A stretch of DNA of 64,000 bases from contig JAXLYV010000001.1 of assembly GCA_046351235.1 (NCBI GenBank), forward strand, positions 744,001-808,000, in the 5' to 3' direction. This DNA is from JBBSAT01 sp046351235. GTDB lineage: Bacteria; Myxococcota_A; Polyangia; Polyangiales; Sandaracinaceae. A program made the translations under genes and the position numbers. A model generated the notes under the pieces. It saw only the letters and a list, made by a program, of their open reading frames with translations, was not told the DNA's origin and did not search any database. Positions 7,793 through 16,372 of this stretch are shown one piece after another (position 1 is the first letter of the stretch; every line of letters starts with the position of its first letter).

Positions 7793-10033
7793 ATGGACGC
7801 CGCGGAGAACACGCCCGACGCCCCTCCGCCGCCCGAGCGCCCTCGGCTGACGGAGCGTCCGTGTCCCGTGTGCGGCGCGGCGGTCGAGCCGCTACGCGCG
7901 GCCGAGGTGGTCGCGCTCGATGACGGCTACCGCTACCTCGACTCGGCCGCCTGTCGTGTGCGCTATCTCGAGAGCGTTCGCGCCGTGCCCGCGCCGTCGC
8001 GAGGCAGCGAGCGCCCTCGCGCCTCGTCGTGGTCCACCGGCAGCGACGCGGGCACGCCCGCGCCGAAGAAGAAGCGCTCCATGCGCCCACGACAGACGGA
8101 GTGGACGGGAGGCGTCGCGGCCGCGGCCCCGCCTCCGCTGCCCCCGCCGGTGATTCCCCTCGGGCTCGCGGGCGCCTCGCTGCTCGCCGCGCTCTTCGCC
8201 ACGCACTGGACGCTCGCCGCGATCGCGGCGTTCTTCGCGGCCGTGTCGGCGACTCTGGCGCTCCTGTTCGGCGGTCACGTGCGCGCGAGCGCCGGCTGGC
8301 CCGCGTACGTCGCGGCGCCACTCGGCGCGCTGGCCGCGGGAAGCGCCGGTCTGGTCCGTCTCCTCCACGACGAGGATCCGCGCTGGCTGCTCGCCGGCGC
8401 GGCGCTCGCGGCCGGCCTCGCGAACGTGCGGTGGTGGATCGACGCCGGCTCGGCGCAGACGGCCGAGCATCTTCTCCGATCGCTCGCGCAGCGGATGCCG
8501 GTGCGCACGCGGCTCCCGACCGCGGTCGACGGCAAGCCGCGCGCGCTGGCATCGACAGAGGTCGAGACGGCACGCATCCGGGTCGGCGAAGAGATCCTCG
8601 TCCGCGAGGGCGAGGTGGTCGCGGTCGACGGGTCGGTGCGAGCGGGGGAAGCGCAGGTGTTGCTTCACCCGAGCGCAACCGCTCCGGTGCGGCGAACGGT
8701 GGGCGACGCGGTGATCGCGGGCGCGCGGGTGGTCGACGGCGCGCTCCGCGTGCTGGCGACGCACGTCGGAGCGGACCGCGCGCTTCTGCGTCCGGCGCGC
8801 TTCGGCGACGGCTCCGCCGCCGACAGCGCCCCCATCACGCGCGCGGCGCTGCGCGCCGAGCTCCTCGGCACGGTCGTGCTCGTCCTCGGTGCGTGCATCG
8901 CGGTCGTCGTCAACGGCGCGGAGGCCAGCATCGCGGCGGTCGCGGCCGTGCTCCTCGCGGCGCCCGTCCTCGCCGTGCGCCGCGCCGCCGACACGCCGTA
9001 CGCGGTGGCAGGGGCCGCCGCCGCGCAGCGCGGCATCGCGTTCGCCTCTGCGCGCGCGCTCGATCGGGCAGGCCGAACGAGCGTCGTCGCCATCTCCACG
9101 CGCGGCGCGCTCACGGAAGGCGCGCCGGAGATCGCGGAGGCCCACGGCATCGAGGGCGATGCGGCGGGGCCTCTGACGCTGGCGGCTGCGGCCGAGCGCG
9201 AGGTCGAGGGCAACGTGATCGCCCGCGCCATCGTGCGGCACGCCGAGGCGATGGGCCTCCCGGTGACGCCGGTACGCCGCGTGACCGTCGTGCCCGGGCG
9301 CGGCATCCGCGCCGTCGGCCCGAACGGCGAGCACATCGCGATCGGCACGCGCTCGCTCTTGCTGGAGGACGGCGTCAGCGTCGCCATCGCCGAAGGCGAG
9401 GCCGCACGCGCGGAGCTGCGCGGGCACGTCGCCGTGTTCGTCGCCATCGAGCGGAAAGTGCGTGCGCTCGTCGGGCTCCACGACGAAGAGCGCCCCGGAG
9501 CGCGCGCCGCCGTGCAGCGACTCATCGATCTCGGCGTCGAGGTCGTGCTCCTCTCCGGCGACTCCCGCGCATCGATCGATGCGCTCGCCAAGCGGCTCGA
9601 CGTCGATCACGTGCGCTCGGAGCTGACGCCCGAAGAGCGCGCGGCCGAAGTGCGGCGTCTGCGCGATGCGGGCGGGGTCGTCGCGGCGATCGTGCATCCC
9701 GCCCACGATCCCGAGCTGCTGGGCGCCGCCGACGTGCCCGTCGTCCTCGCGGCGGCGGGCGCGCCGGAGGGAGACCGCGCGATCGCGCTGAGCGGCGACG
9801 ACGTGCGCGACGCCGCGGGCGCGCTCTTCATCGCGATCGCGGCACGGCGCGAGGCGTTTCGGGCGGCCAGCGTCGCCGCCCTGGGCGGCCTCTCGCTGGT
9901 CGTGATGGGCGCGACGGGCCTGCTCTCGCCCGCGATCGTCGCCGTCCTCGCGGGCGCGATCGACGCGTATGCGCTCCCCACGGGCGAGCGCGTCCTCCGC
10001 CGCATCGATCTGCGCCTCCCGGCGCGCGGCTGA
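7793..10033 (+). CDS. Degenerate P1B-type ATPase homologue lacking catalytic motifs
   Basis: 746 residues. An N-terminal CPVC (C24, C27) with a later Cys begins a small YHS/TRASH-like metal-binding domain. Then come paired hydrophobic helices (about 125-230), an actuator-like region, more membrane helices, a nucleotide-binding/phosphorylation-like region and two final helices, the order of a heavy-metal P-type ATPase. The signature residues are gone. The phosphorylation motif DKTGT reads STRGA (the Asp is S435); the metal-site CPC is AAP; TGES is replaced by HPSA; the HP motif is missing; and GDGxND reads VHPAHD. LTEG after the phosphorylation site and GAADV after the hinge survive, so the alignment is secure. 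The frame is intact over 2.2 kb, so it is probably a maintained pseudo-enzyme, not debris. Function unknown. Confidence 0.78.
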   Translation: MDAAENTPDAPPPPERPRLTERPCPVCGAAVEPLRAAEVVALDDGYRYLDSAACRVRYLESVRAVPAPSRGSERPRASSWSTGSDAGTPAPKKKRSMRPRQTEWTGGVAAAAPPPLPPPVIPLGLAGASLLAALFATHWTLAAIAAFFAAVSATLALLFGGHVRASAGWPAYVAAPLGALAAGSAGLVRLLHDEDPRWLLAGAALAAGLANVRWWIDAGSAQTAEHLLRSLAQRMPVRTRLPTAVDGKPRALASTEVETARIRVGEEILVREGEVVAVDGSVRAGEAQVLLHPSATAPVRRTVGDAVIAGARVVDGALRVLATHVGADRALLRPARFGDGSAADSAPITRAALRAELLGTVVLVLGACIAVVVNGAEASIAAVAAVLLAAPVLAVRRAADTPYAVAGAAAAQRGIAFASARALDRAGRTSVVAISTRGALTEGAPEIAEAHGIEGDAAGPLTLAAAAEREVEGNVIARAIVRHAEAMGLPVTPVRRVTVVPGRGIRAVGPNGEHIAIGTRSLLLEDGVSVAIAEGEAARAELRGHVAVFVAIERKVRALVGLHDEERPGARAAVQRLIDLGVEVVLLSGDSRASIDALAKRLDVDHVRSELTPEERAAEVRRLRDAGGVVAAIVHPAHDPELLGAADVPVVLAAAGAPEGDRAIALSGDDVRDAAGALFIAIAARREAFRAASVAALGGLSLVVMGATGLLSPAIVAVLAGAIDAYALPTGERVLRRIDLRLPARG

Positions 10034-10042
10034 CGTCGCAGC

Positions 10043-11731
10043 TCAGGAGAGGTCGCGCAGCTCGCGCTTGAGGACCTTTCCGGTCGGGTTCTTCGGCAGC
10101 TCGGCCAGCACCACGACGTCCTTGGGGACCTTGGGGCCGCTGAGCCGTTCCTTGCAGAAGCGCTGGATCTCCGTGGGCTCCGCGTGCTGACCCGCGCGCA
10201 GCGCGACGTAGGCGCGGACACGCTCGCCGAGATCCGCGTCGGGCACGCCGACGACGGCCGCCTCCTCGATCGCGGGGTGCGTGTGGAGCGTCTCCTCGAC
10301 CTCCGCGGGATACACGTTCACGCCGCCCGAGATGATCATGTCGCGCTTGCGACCGTCGATGTGGAACAGGCCGTTCTCGTCCTGGTGCGCGAGGTCGCCG
10401 ACGCTGAAGAACCCGTCGCGCATCGAGCGCTCGGTGGCGGCCTCGTCGCCGTGGTAGCGGACGAGCAACGCGTTGCGGACGAAGACCTCTCCGCTCTCGC
10501 CGCGTCGCACGGGGCGACCTTCTTCGTCGAGGAGCCGAATCTCGTTGCCGCGCACGGCGTGACCGATGGTGCCGGGCGAGCGCAGGAGCTCGTCGGGCGT
10601 CGCCAGCGTGTTCAAGCCCGTCTCGGTCGCGCCGTAGAAGTTGTAGACGACGTGGCCGAGCTCGGCGATCGCCTCGCGCGCCAGCGCGCCCGACAGGGGC
10701 GCGCCGCCGCAGAGGATGGCGCGCAGCGTGTGGAGGTCGTGCGCGCGTCGCTCCGCCTCGGGCAGCGCCAGGATCCGCGTGAGCATCGTCGGAACCATCG
10801 CGCTCGTCGTGATCCGCTCGCGTGCGATCGTCCGGAGCACCTCGGCAGCGTCGAACTTCTTCTCGACGAACACGGTGCCGCCGAGGAGATAGGTGATGGT
10901 CGCGAACGCGAACGCGGTCGAGTGATAGAGCGGACAGACGGCGAGGTGGCGATCGCCGACGCGCACGGGCAGCTCGTGGAGCAGCTGCGCGTACGCGAGA
11001 TACCCCTCGCGGCCGAACTTGCGTACGGCGCCCTTGGGCTTGCCCGTCGTGCCCGACGTGTAGATGACGACGGCGGCTTCGTCGGAGTCCGCGTCCACGA
11101 CCTCGCGCGCGCCGTGGAGCACGATCTCGTCGTACGAGGGCAGGCCCGGCGTCGCGCCACCGACGGAGATCACCGCGCCAGGGCGAAGCGTCGGGAAGCG
11201 ATCCCAGTGCGCGGTGATCACCTGCGCGATCTCGCTCTCGACGAAGACCACCTCGGTGCCGGAGTGCGCGACGAGGTAGGCGAGCTCCGACGGGGTCGAG
11301 CGCCAGCTCGCGGTGACGGCCCGCGCGCCGATGCGGGTGAGCGCCGTCTGGGTCTCGATCAGCTCGGGCCGGTTGTGGAGCACGAGCATCGCCGCGCGCC
11401 CGCGTCCGAGACCTGCGCGGCGCACGAGGTGCGTCGCGAGCCGATCGATCCGCGCATCGAGCGCGCCGTACGTGAGGCGGAGGCCGTCGCCGACCAGGGC
11501 CAGCGCGTCCGGGCGCGCGGCGGCGTGGTAGCGGAAGACGCCCGCGGGGCCCATCGCGCCTCGCAGCGCCTGGCGGGCGAGCGCCAGGGCGCCCGCGGCC
11601 GAGAGGTCGTAGGCGAGCCCACGCTCGACGCCGACGCTGCCCGCGAGCCTGACCCACTCGGCCGCGTTGCGCGCCGCGGCTCGTACACGGTCACGCGAAA
11701 AGCGCTCGGAAGCCTCGTCCTTGTTGACCAT
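10043..11731 (-). CDS. AMP-dependent acyl-CoA synthetase/ligase
   Basis: 562 residues from the ATG giving MVNKDEASERF; an ATG ten codons upstream (11761) is possible, but would leave almost no room for the divergent promoter. ANL superfamily: the P-loop YTSGTTGKPKG lies at about residues 224-234. The A5-like YNFYGATETG, the hinge DGFFSVGDLA and the C-terminal lysine context PKNPTGKVLKREL follow. It activates a carboxylic acid as acyl-AMP and transfers it to CoA; the substrate (long-chain or other acid) cannot be read from sequence. It is transcribed away from the small membrane-protein gene and converges with the degenerate P-type ATPase gene. Confidence 0.88.
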   Translation of the reverse strand: MVNKDEASERFSRDRVRAAARNAAEWVRLAGSVGVERGLAYDLSAAGALALARQALRGAMGPAGVFRYHAAARPDALALVGDGLRLTYGALDARIDRLATHLVRRAGLGRGRAAMLVLHNRPELIETQTALTRIGARAVTASWRSTPSELAYLVAHSGTEVVFVESEIAQVITAHWDRFPTLRPGAVISVGGATPGLPSYDEIVLHGAREVVDADSDEAAVVIYTSGTTGKPKGAVRKFGREGYLAYAQLLHELPVRVGDRHLAVCPLYHSTAFAFATITYLLGGTVFVEKKFDAAEVLRTIARERITTSAMVPTMLTRILALPEAERRAHDLHTLRAILCGGAPLSGALAREAIAELGHVVYNFYGATETGLNTLATPDELLRSPGTIGHAVRGNEIRLLDEEGRPVRRGESGEVFVRNALLVRYHGDEAATERSMRDGFFSVGDLAHQDENGLFHIDGRKRDMIISGGVNVYPAEVEETLHTHPAIEEAAVVGVPDADLGERVRAYVALRAGQHAEPTEIQRFCKERLSGPKVPKDVVVLAELPKNPTGKVLKRELRDLS

Positions 11732-11782
11732 GTTCTCCGTCTTTCCGTAGGATTCAGGCACTCGTCAAGAGGAGGCTCCGAA

Positions 11783-11950
11783 ATGGGATTTTGGGAAGAC
11801 GCCACGCCGGCCACCAAGGGAACGATCGTCGTCGGTGGGCTCCTGATCGTGTACTTCGCGCTGGCGTACTTCGTCGGTCTCTGGCCATACAACGCGGTGA
11901 GCGAGACCGTGCAGACGCGCGGGCTGCCGCCGGCGTCGGCAGCTCCCTGA
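11783..11950 (+). CDS. Small single-pass membrane protein, 55 aa
   Basis: A short gene (MGFWEDATPATKGT...) with a strong ribosome binding site AGGAGG at 11770-11775, seven bases before the ATG. One hydrophobic helix spans residues about 15-35 (VVGGLLIVYFALAYFVGLWPY), followed by a short polar tail. No family is recognised. The strong Shine-Dalgarno, the membrane helix and its own divergent intergenic space argue that it is expressed. It might be a small subunit or regulator of a membrane complex; nothing in the sequence says which. Confidence 0.68.
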   Translation: MGFWEDATPATKGTIVVGGLLIVYFALAYFVGLWPYNAVSETVQTRGLPPASAAP

Positions 11951-12054
11951 TCGCAGCGTCGCGCCGTTTGAACGTCGCCTGACCTCTCGACAACGTACGA
12001 GCGCCAGTGCGTTTCGCGCTGGCGCTCGTCGTCGCGTCGCGCGAAGGTGGCCCC

Positions 12055-13368
12055 ATGGAGTCGTCGAGAATGAGCGGGAAGAGCGCCCGCGAGCGGATCG
12101 TCGTCGTCGGTCTTGGTTACGTCGGTCTGCCCGTCGCGATGGCGTTCGCGCGGCACTTCGAGGACGTGGTCGGGCTCGACATCGACGCACGACGAATCGA
12201 CGAGCTGCGCAGCGGTCACGATCGAACCAACGAGGTGGACGAGCGGGAGCTGCGTGCGACCTCGCTCCGCTTCGCCTCGAGCCCCGCGGAGTGCGGCAAG
12301 CCGACGTTCGTGGTCGTGACGGTGCCGACGCCGATCGATCAGGATCGCCAGCCCGATCTGGGCCCGGTCGAGCGCGCGACGGAGACGGTGGGCCGCCACT
12401 TGCTCTCGCGCGGAACGGTGGTCGTCTACGAGTCGACGGTCTATCCCGGGGTCACGCGCGATCTCTGCGGGCCGCTGCTCGCCAAGCACTCGGGGCTGGC
12501 CGTCGGCGTCGATTTCACGCTGGGCTATTCCCCCGAGCGCATCAATCCCGGCGACCGCGAGCACACGCTCGAGCGCACGGTGAAAGTGGTGTCGGGAAGC
12601 GACGCGGCCACGCTCGAGCGGGTCGCCAGCGCGTACGGCGCGATCGTGCCGGCGGGCGTGCACCGCGCCTCGAGCCTCGAGGTCGCGGAGGCCGCGAAGG
12701 TCATCGAGAACACGCAGCGGGATCTGAACATCGCGCTCATGAACGAGCTCGCGATCATCTTCGATCGGATGGCCATTCCGACGAAGGACGTGCTCGCGGC
12801 GGCCGGCACGAAGTGGAACTTCCTGCGCTTCTATCCCGGGCTGGTCGGCGGGCACTGCATCGGCGTCGATCCCTACTACCTGACCGCGAAGGCCGAGCGC
12901 CTCGGCTACCACCCGCAGGTCATCCTGGCCGGACGGCGCATCAACGACGGCATGGGCATCTACGTCGCCCAGCGCCTGATCAAGCTGCTGATCGCCCGCG
13001 ACACCCCCGTGAAGCAGGCGCGCGTCGGAATCCTCGGGCTGACGTTCAAGGAGAACGTGCCCGACCTCCGCAACAGTCGCGTTCCCGACATCGCGAACGA
13101 GCTCCGGCAATTCGGCATCGAGCCGATGATCCACGACCCGCGGGCGGACGCCGCCGAAGCTCGCCACGAGTACGGCGTCGAGCTCGTCTCGCGGGAGTCG
13201 CTCCGCGAGCTCGATGCGCTCGTCCTCGCCGTCTCGCACCGCGAGTTCTCGGAGATCGAAGGGGAGGGCTTGCACGCGCTGGTTCGCAAGGGCGGCGTCG
13301 TCGTCGACGTGAAGTCGATGCTCGATCGCGCGCGCGTGCCGAGTGATCTCGCGTACTGGGCTCTGTGA
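12055..13368 (+). CDS. UDP-sugar 6-dehydrogenase (WbpA/TviB type)
   Basis: 437 residues from the ATG at 12055, preceded by a GAAGGTGG ribosome binding site; GTG 12007 and ATG 12070 are alternatives. The NAD-binding VVVGLGYVGLPVA is near residues 14-26. Catalytic cysteine C268 lies in GGHCIGVDPYY, and the C-terminal domain has TFKENVPDLRNSRV. The segment TKWNFLRFYPGLVGGHCIG is typical of UDP-N-acetylglucosamine/galactosamine dehydrogenases (TviB, WbpO) more than of plain UDP-glucose dehydrogenase. It makes a uronic-acid sugar nucleotide for surface polysaccharide. It lies 19 bases before an epimerase gene that plausibly uses the product. Confidence 0.88.
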   Translation: MESSRMSGKSARERIVVVGLGYVGLPVAMAFARHFEDVVGLDIDARRIDELRSGHDRTNEVDERELRATSLRFASSPAECGKPTFVVVTVPTPIDQDRQPDLGPVERATETVGRHLLSRGTVVVYESTVYPGVTRDLCGPLLAKHSGLAVGVDFTLGYSPERINPGDREHTLERTVKVVSGSDAATLERVASAYGAIVPAGVHRASSLEVAEAAKVIENTQRDLNIALMNELAIIFDRMAIPTKDVLAAAGTKWNFLRFYPGLVGGHCIGVDPYYLTAKAERLGYHPQVILAGRRINDGMGIYVAQRLIKLLIARDTPVKQARVGILGLTFKENVPDLRNSRVPDIANELRQFGIEPMIHDPRADAAEARHEYGVELVSRESLRELDALVLAVSHREFSEIEGEGLHALVRKGGVVVDVKSMLDRARVPSDLAYWAL

Positions 13369-13387
13369 GGAACCGGGCGCTCCGAGC

Positions 13388-14398
13388 ATGACCAAGTACC
13401 TCGTCACCGGCGCGGCCGGGTTCATCGGCTCCCACGTCGCGCACGTGCTCCTCGATCGCGGGGACACCGTCGTCGGGCTCGACAACGTCAACGCCTACTA
13501 CGACCCCACGCTCAAGGAAGCGCGCCTCGCGCGACTCGCGCCCAAGCCCGCGTTCCGCTTGGTGCGGGGCGACGTCGCCGATCGGCCGCTCGTCGAGCAG
13601 CTCTTCCGAGAAGAGCGCTTCGACAAGGTGATCCACCTCGCCGCGCAAGCCGGGGTCCGCTACTCGCTGACGAACCCGCACGCGTACGTCGAGTCGAACC
13701 TGGTCGGCTTCGTGAACGTGCTCGAAGGGTGTCGGCACGAGGGCGTGAAACACCTGACCTACGCGTCGTCGAGCTCGGTCTACGGCGCGAACACGACGAT
13801 GCCCTTCTCGGTGCATCACAACGTCGACCACCCGCTCAGCCTCTACGCCGCCAGCAAGAAGGCGAACGAGCTGATGGCCCACACGTACAGCCATCTCTAC
13901 GGGCTGCCGACCACCGGCCTGCGCTTCTTCACGGTCTACGGCCCTTGGGGTCGACCCGACATGGCGCTCTTCCTCTTCACCAAGGCCATCCTGGAAGGGC
14001 GGCCCATCGACGTGTTCAACGAGGGGCGCATGCGCCGCGACTTCACGTACATCGACGACATCGTCGAGGGGGTCGTGCGCGTCTCGGACCGCACCCCCGA
14101 TGGCGATCCCTCGTGGAGTGGGGCACACCCCGACCCCGCCACCAGTCGTGCGCCCTACCGCGTCTACAACATCGGCAACCACGAGCCGGTCGAGCTGATG
14201 CACCTCATCGGCACGCTCGAGAAGACCCTGGGGCGCACCGCGGAGAAGCGGATGCTGCCGATGCAAGCGGGCGACGTGCCGGCGACCTTCGCCGACGTCG
14301 CCGATCTCGAGCGCGACGTGGGGTTCAAGCCCGCCACGCCGATCGAGACCGGCGTGGCGCGCTTCGTCGCGTGGTACCGCGAGTACTTCCGCGTCTGA
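13388..14398 (+). CDS. UDP-glucuronate 4-epimerase-like SDR (TviC/Cap1J type)
   Basis: 336 residues. An extended short-chain dehydrogenase: GAAGFIGSH (residues 8-16) binds NAD, DNVNAYYDPTLKEARL matches nucleotide-sugar epimerases of the UDP-glucuronate 4-epimerase branch, and the catalytic Tyr-Lys pair is in SLYAASKKANE near residue 152. FTVYGPWGRPDMA and RDFTYIDDIVEG are also diagnostic of the branch. It follows the dehydrogenase gene closely in the same direction, so an operon converting a UDP-hexose to a uronic acid and then its 4-epimer is likely. The exact sugar (glucuronate or an N-acetylhexosaminuronate) is not decided by sequence. Confidence 0.88.
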   Translation: MTKYLVTGAAGFIGSHVAHVLLDRGDTVVGLDNVNAYYDPTLKEARLARLAPKPAFRLVRGDVADRPLVEQLFREERFDKVIHLAAQAGVRYSLTNPHAYVESNLVGFVNVLEGCRHEGVKHLTYASSSSVYGANTTMPFSVHHNVDHPLSLYAASKKANELMAHTYSHLYGLPTTGLRFFTVYGPWGRPDMALFLFTKAILEGRPIDVFNEGRMRRDFTYIDDIVEGVVRVSDRTPDGDPSWSGAHPDPATSRAPYRVYNIGNHEPVELMHLIGTLEKTLGRTAEKRMLPMQAGDVPATFADVADLERDVGFKPATPIETGVARFVAWYREYFRV

Positions 14399-14407
14399 GA
14401 TCGGGCG

Positions 14408-15427
14408 TCAGTTCGGGGCGCTCGCCGGATCGTTCGCGAGCTCGGGGAACACGCGCAGGATCTCGTCGGTCAGCGCGCGAATCAGCTCGCTCTCCGCTTC
14501 GTCGGGGCTGGGCCCCGTGACGCGCTCGACGTTGCGCTGGTAGATGAAGGCTCGCCCCGCGCGCGGGGGCTCGCCCTCTTCGGAGACGTCGTCGAGCAGG
14601 AGCGGGATCCGGGGGTCGACGCCCTCGGCGACGACCTCGGCGCCGGGCAGATCGCACACGATCACGAGCGCGCCCTCGAGGGTGTGCGCGAGCGGCTCCG
14701 AGAGCGAGCGAATCGCCGACTGCACGCGCGCCTCGAAATCCGCCGTCGCGATCTCGGCTCGCGTGCCCCGAGCGCGTAGCTCGGCGTCGCGGGCGCGCAG
14801 GAACGCGATGGCCATCGCCCGCGTGTCGCCGCGGTGCTCCGCGATCAGGCCCAAGTAGTACTGCGCGTCGGAGCTGGTCGGATCCTGCTCGGCAGCCTGC
14901 GTGATCAGTCGCTCGGCGGTGTCGACGTCGCCGACCTCGAAGTGCGCACGCCCGACGCCGAACGTCAGCTGCGGCAGCTGGAACGGCCCCTTCGGCAGAC
15001 GCGCGACGACGCGCGCGGCCCCGTCGCGGTCGCCCTTGCCGAGATAGGCATCGAGCTCGAGCAGGAGCGCGTCGGCGAGCTCTTCGTCTTCGACGATCCA
15101 GTCGAGCGCATCCTCGACGATCGCGATGACCTCGTCCCAGGCCTGGAGCGGGTGCAGGTACACCTCGGCCGCGTTGAGCATCGCCTCGACGAAGCTCTCG
15201 TCGAGCTCGATCGCCTTCTTGTAGTGCTCGACGGCCTCTTCCGGGCTTCCGTCGAGCGCGCTCACGTAGCCCAGGAGGTTGTGCACCTCGGGCGCCTCGG
15301 GGTCGACCTCGAGGCTTCGCTCCGCCGACAAGCGCGCCCCCGCGAGATCTCCCTTGCCCACGAGATCCCAGGCGCGATCGAGGTGAGCGCTCAGCTGATC
15401 CATCGGGGCTTTGTCGTCGGTGCTCAT
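14408..15427 (-). CDS. TPR protein with C-terminal zincin-like domain lacking HExxH
   Basis: 339 residues from the ATG giving MSTDDKAPMD. TPR-like helical repeats occupy about residues 5-210 (AERSLEVDPEAPEVHNLLGY, AVEHYKKAIELDESFVEAML). The last ~115 residues read like the minimal 'zincin_1' metallopeptidase fold: DFEARVQSAIRSLSEPLAHTL, then ALVIVCDLP, AEGVDPRIPLLLDD and AFIYQRNVERV. Where family members have HEIGHHFG this protein reads DEILRVFP, so both zinc-binding histidines are replaced. It is probably a non-catalytic adaptor. The domain assignment is by eye and should be tested. The gene converges with the epimerase. Confidence 0.65.
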   Translation of the reverse strand: MSTDDKAPMDQLSAHLDRAWDLVGKGDLAGARLSAERSLEVDPEAPEVHNLLGYVSALDGSPEEAVEHYKKAIELDESFVEAMLNAAEVYLHPLQAWDEVIAIVEDALDWIVEDEELADALLLELDAYLGKGDRDGAARVVARLPKGPFQLPQLTFGVGRAHFEVGDVDTAERLITQAAEQDPTSSDAQYYLGLIAEHRGDTRAMAIAFLRARDAELRARGTRAEIATADFEARVQSAIRSLSEPLAHTLEGALVIVCDLPGAEVVAEGVDPRIPLLLDDVSEEGEPPRAGRAFIYQRNVERVTGPSPDEAESELIRALTDEILRVFPELANDPASAPN

Positions 15428-15539
15428 GGGCGCGAGAAGCGGGAGGGGGACCTTCATGGGCGCCCGAGCGCGGGGCGTCAAGCACGCCCGTGCGACGCCG
15501 AAGAGAGCGTTGGGGCCCCGTGCTCGATAGGATGAGAGC

Positions 15540-16346
15540 GTGCCGCGTCTGCTCGTCTCGTTCGCCGCTCTCGCGCTCGCCGGCTGCTGGGCGCTCGGCC
15601 CGCTCCCGGCGGAGCCGACCTCGCTCGGGACGACGTCGTGCGGCATCGTCTGCACGGGCGCCGAGCTGCCCGATCGCGGGGAGGCGTTCCTGCGCGGCCG
15701 TCCCGGAGAAGAGACGCGCGTCGGGGTGCCGCGCCTCGTCGAAGCCCTCGGGCGCGCGGCCAGCGCAGTTCGCAGCGCGCACCCCGGAACGCAAGACCTG
15801 CGGATCGGCGACGTCGGCGCCCCCCACGGCGGGCATCATCCGCGGCACGCGAGCCACCGCGCCGGCCGCGACGTGGACATCCTGTTCTACGTCGAGGACG
15901 CCGCGGGGCGACCCGTTCCGTCGGCGGGCTTCGTGGCCTTCTCTCGGTTCGGTCACGCGTTCTCGCCCGAGGGCGATCTCTACTTCTTCGACGACGCGCG
16001 GAACTGGGAGCTCGTCCGCACGCTCCTCACCGACGAGACGATCGAGGTGCAGTGGATCTTCTGCAGCCGTGGCGTCGAGGCCCGCCTGCTCGCGTACGCG
16101 CTCGAGCACGAGCCCGACCCCGACGTCCTCTTCCGCGCGCCGTACGTGCTCCAGCAGCCGGAGAACGCGCGACCGCACGACGACCATTTCCACGTGCGCG
16201 TCTATTGCTCCGCGGAGGAGCGCGCGGAGGGCTGCCGTGACATCGGCCCGCGCTGGCCTTGGCTGCGGCCCGACGTCGAGGCGCTCGAAGGCGAGACGCC
16301 GTCGCTCGACGACGCGGCGCTCCTCGAGCTGCTGCGCTCGGACTGA
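15540..16346 (+). CDS. MepA-like penicillin-insensitive murein endopeptidase lipoprotein
   Basis: 268 residues with a GTG start. The signal peptide ends in the lipobox LAGC (cysteine at residue 16), so it is probably anchored in a membrane. The core has SHRAGRDVDI, which matches the zinc-ligand motif of LAS-type peptidases (MepA), and DHFHVRVYC near the C-terminus supplies the final histidines. GDVGAPHGG just before the first motif is also MepA-like. The predicted role is cleavage of D-alanyl-meso-diaminopimelate cross-links in peptidoglycan during remodelling. It is divergent from the TPR gene. Confidence 0.82.
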   Translation: MPRLLVSFAALALAGCWALGPLPAEPTSLGTTSCGIVCTGAELPDRGEAFLRGRPGEETRVGVPRLVEALGRAASAVRSAHPGTQDLRIGDVGAPHGGHHPRHASHRAGRDVDILFYVEDAAGRPVPSAGFVAFSRFGHAFSPEGDLYFFDDARNWELVRTLLTDETIEVQWIFCSRGVEARLLAYALEHEPDPDVLFRAPYVLQQPENARPHDDHFHVRVYCSAEERAEGCRDIGPRWPWLRPDVEALEGETPSLDDAALLELLRSD

Positions 16347-16372
16347 CGCCGCGCGTACGCGTGGCCGGCGCG

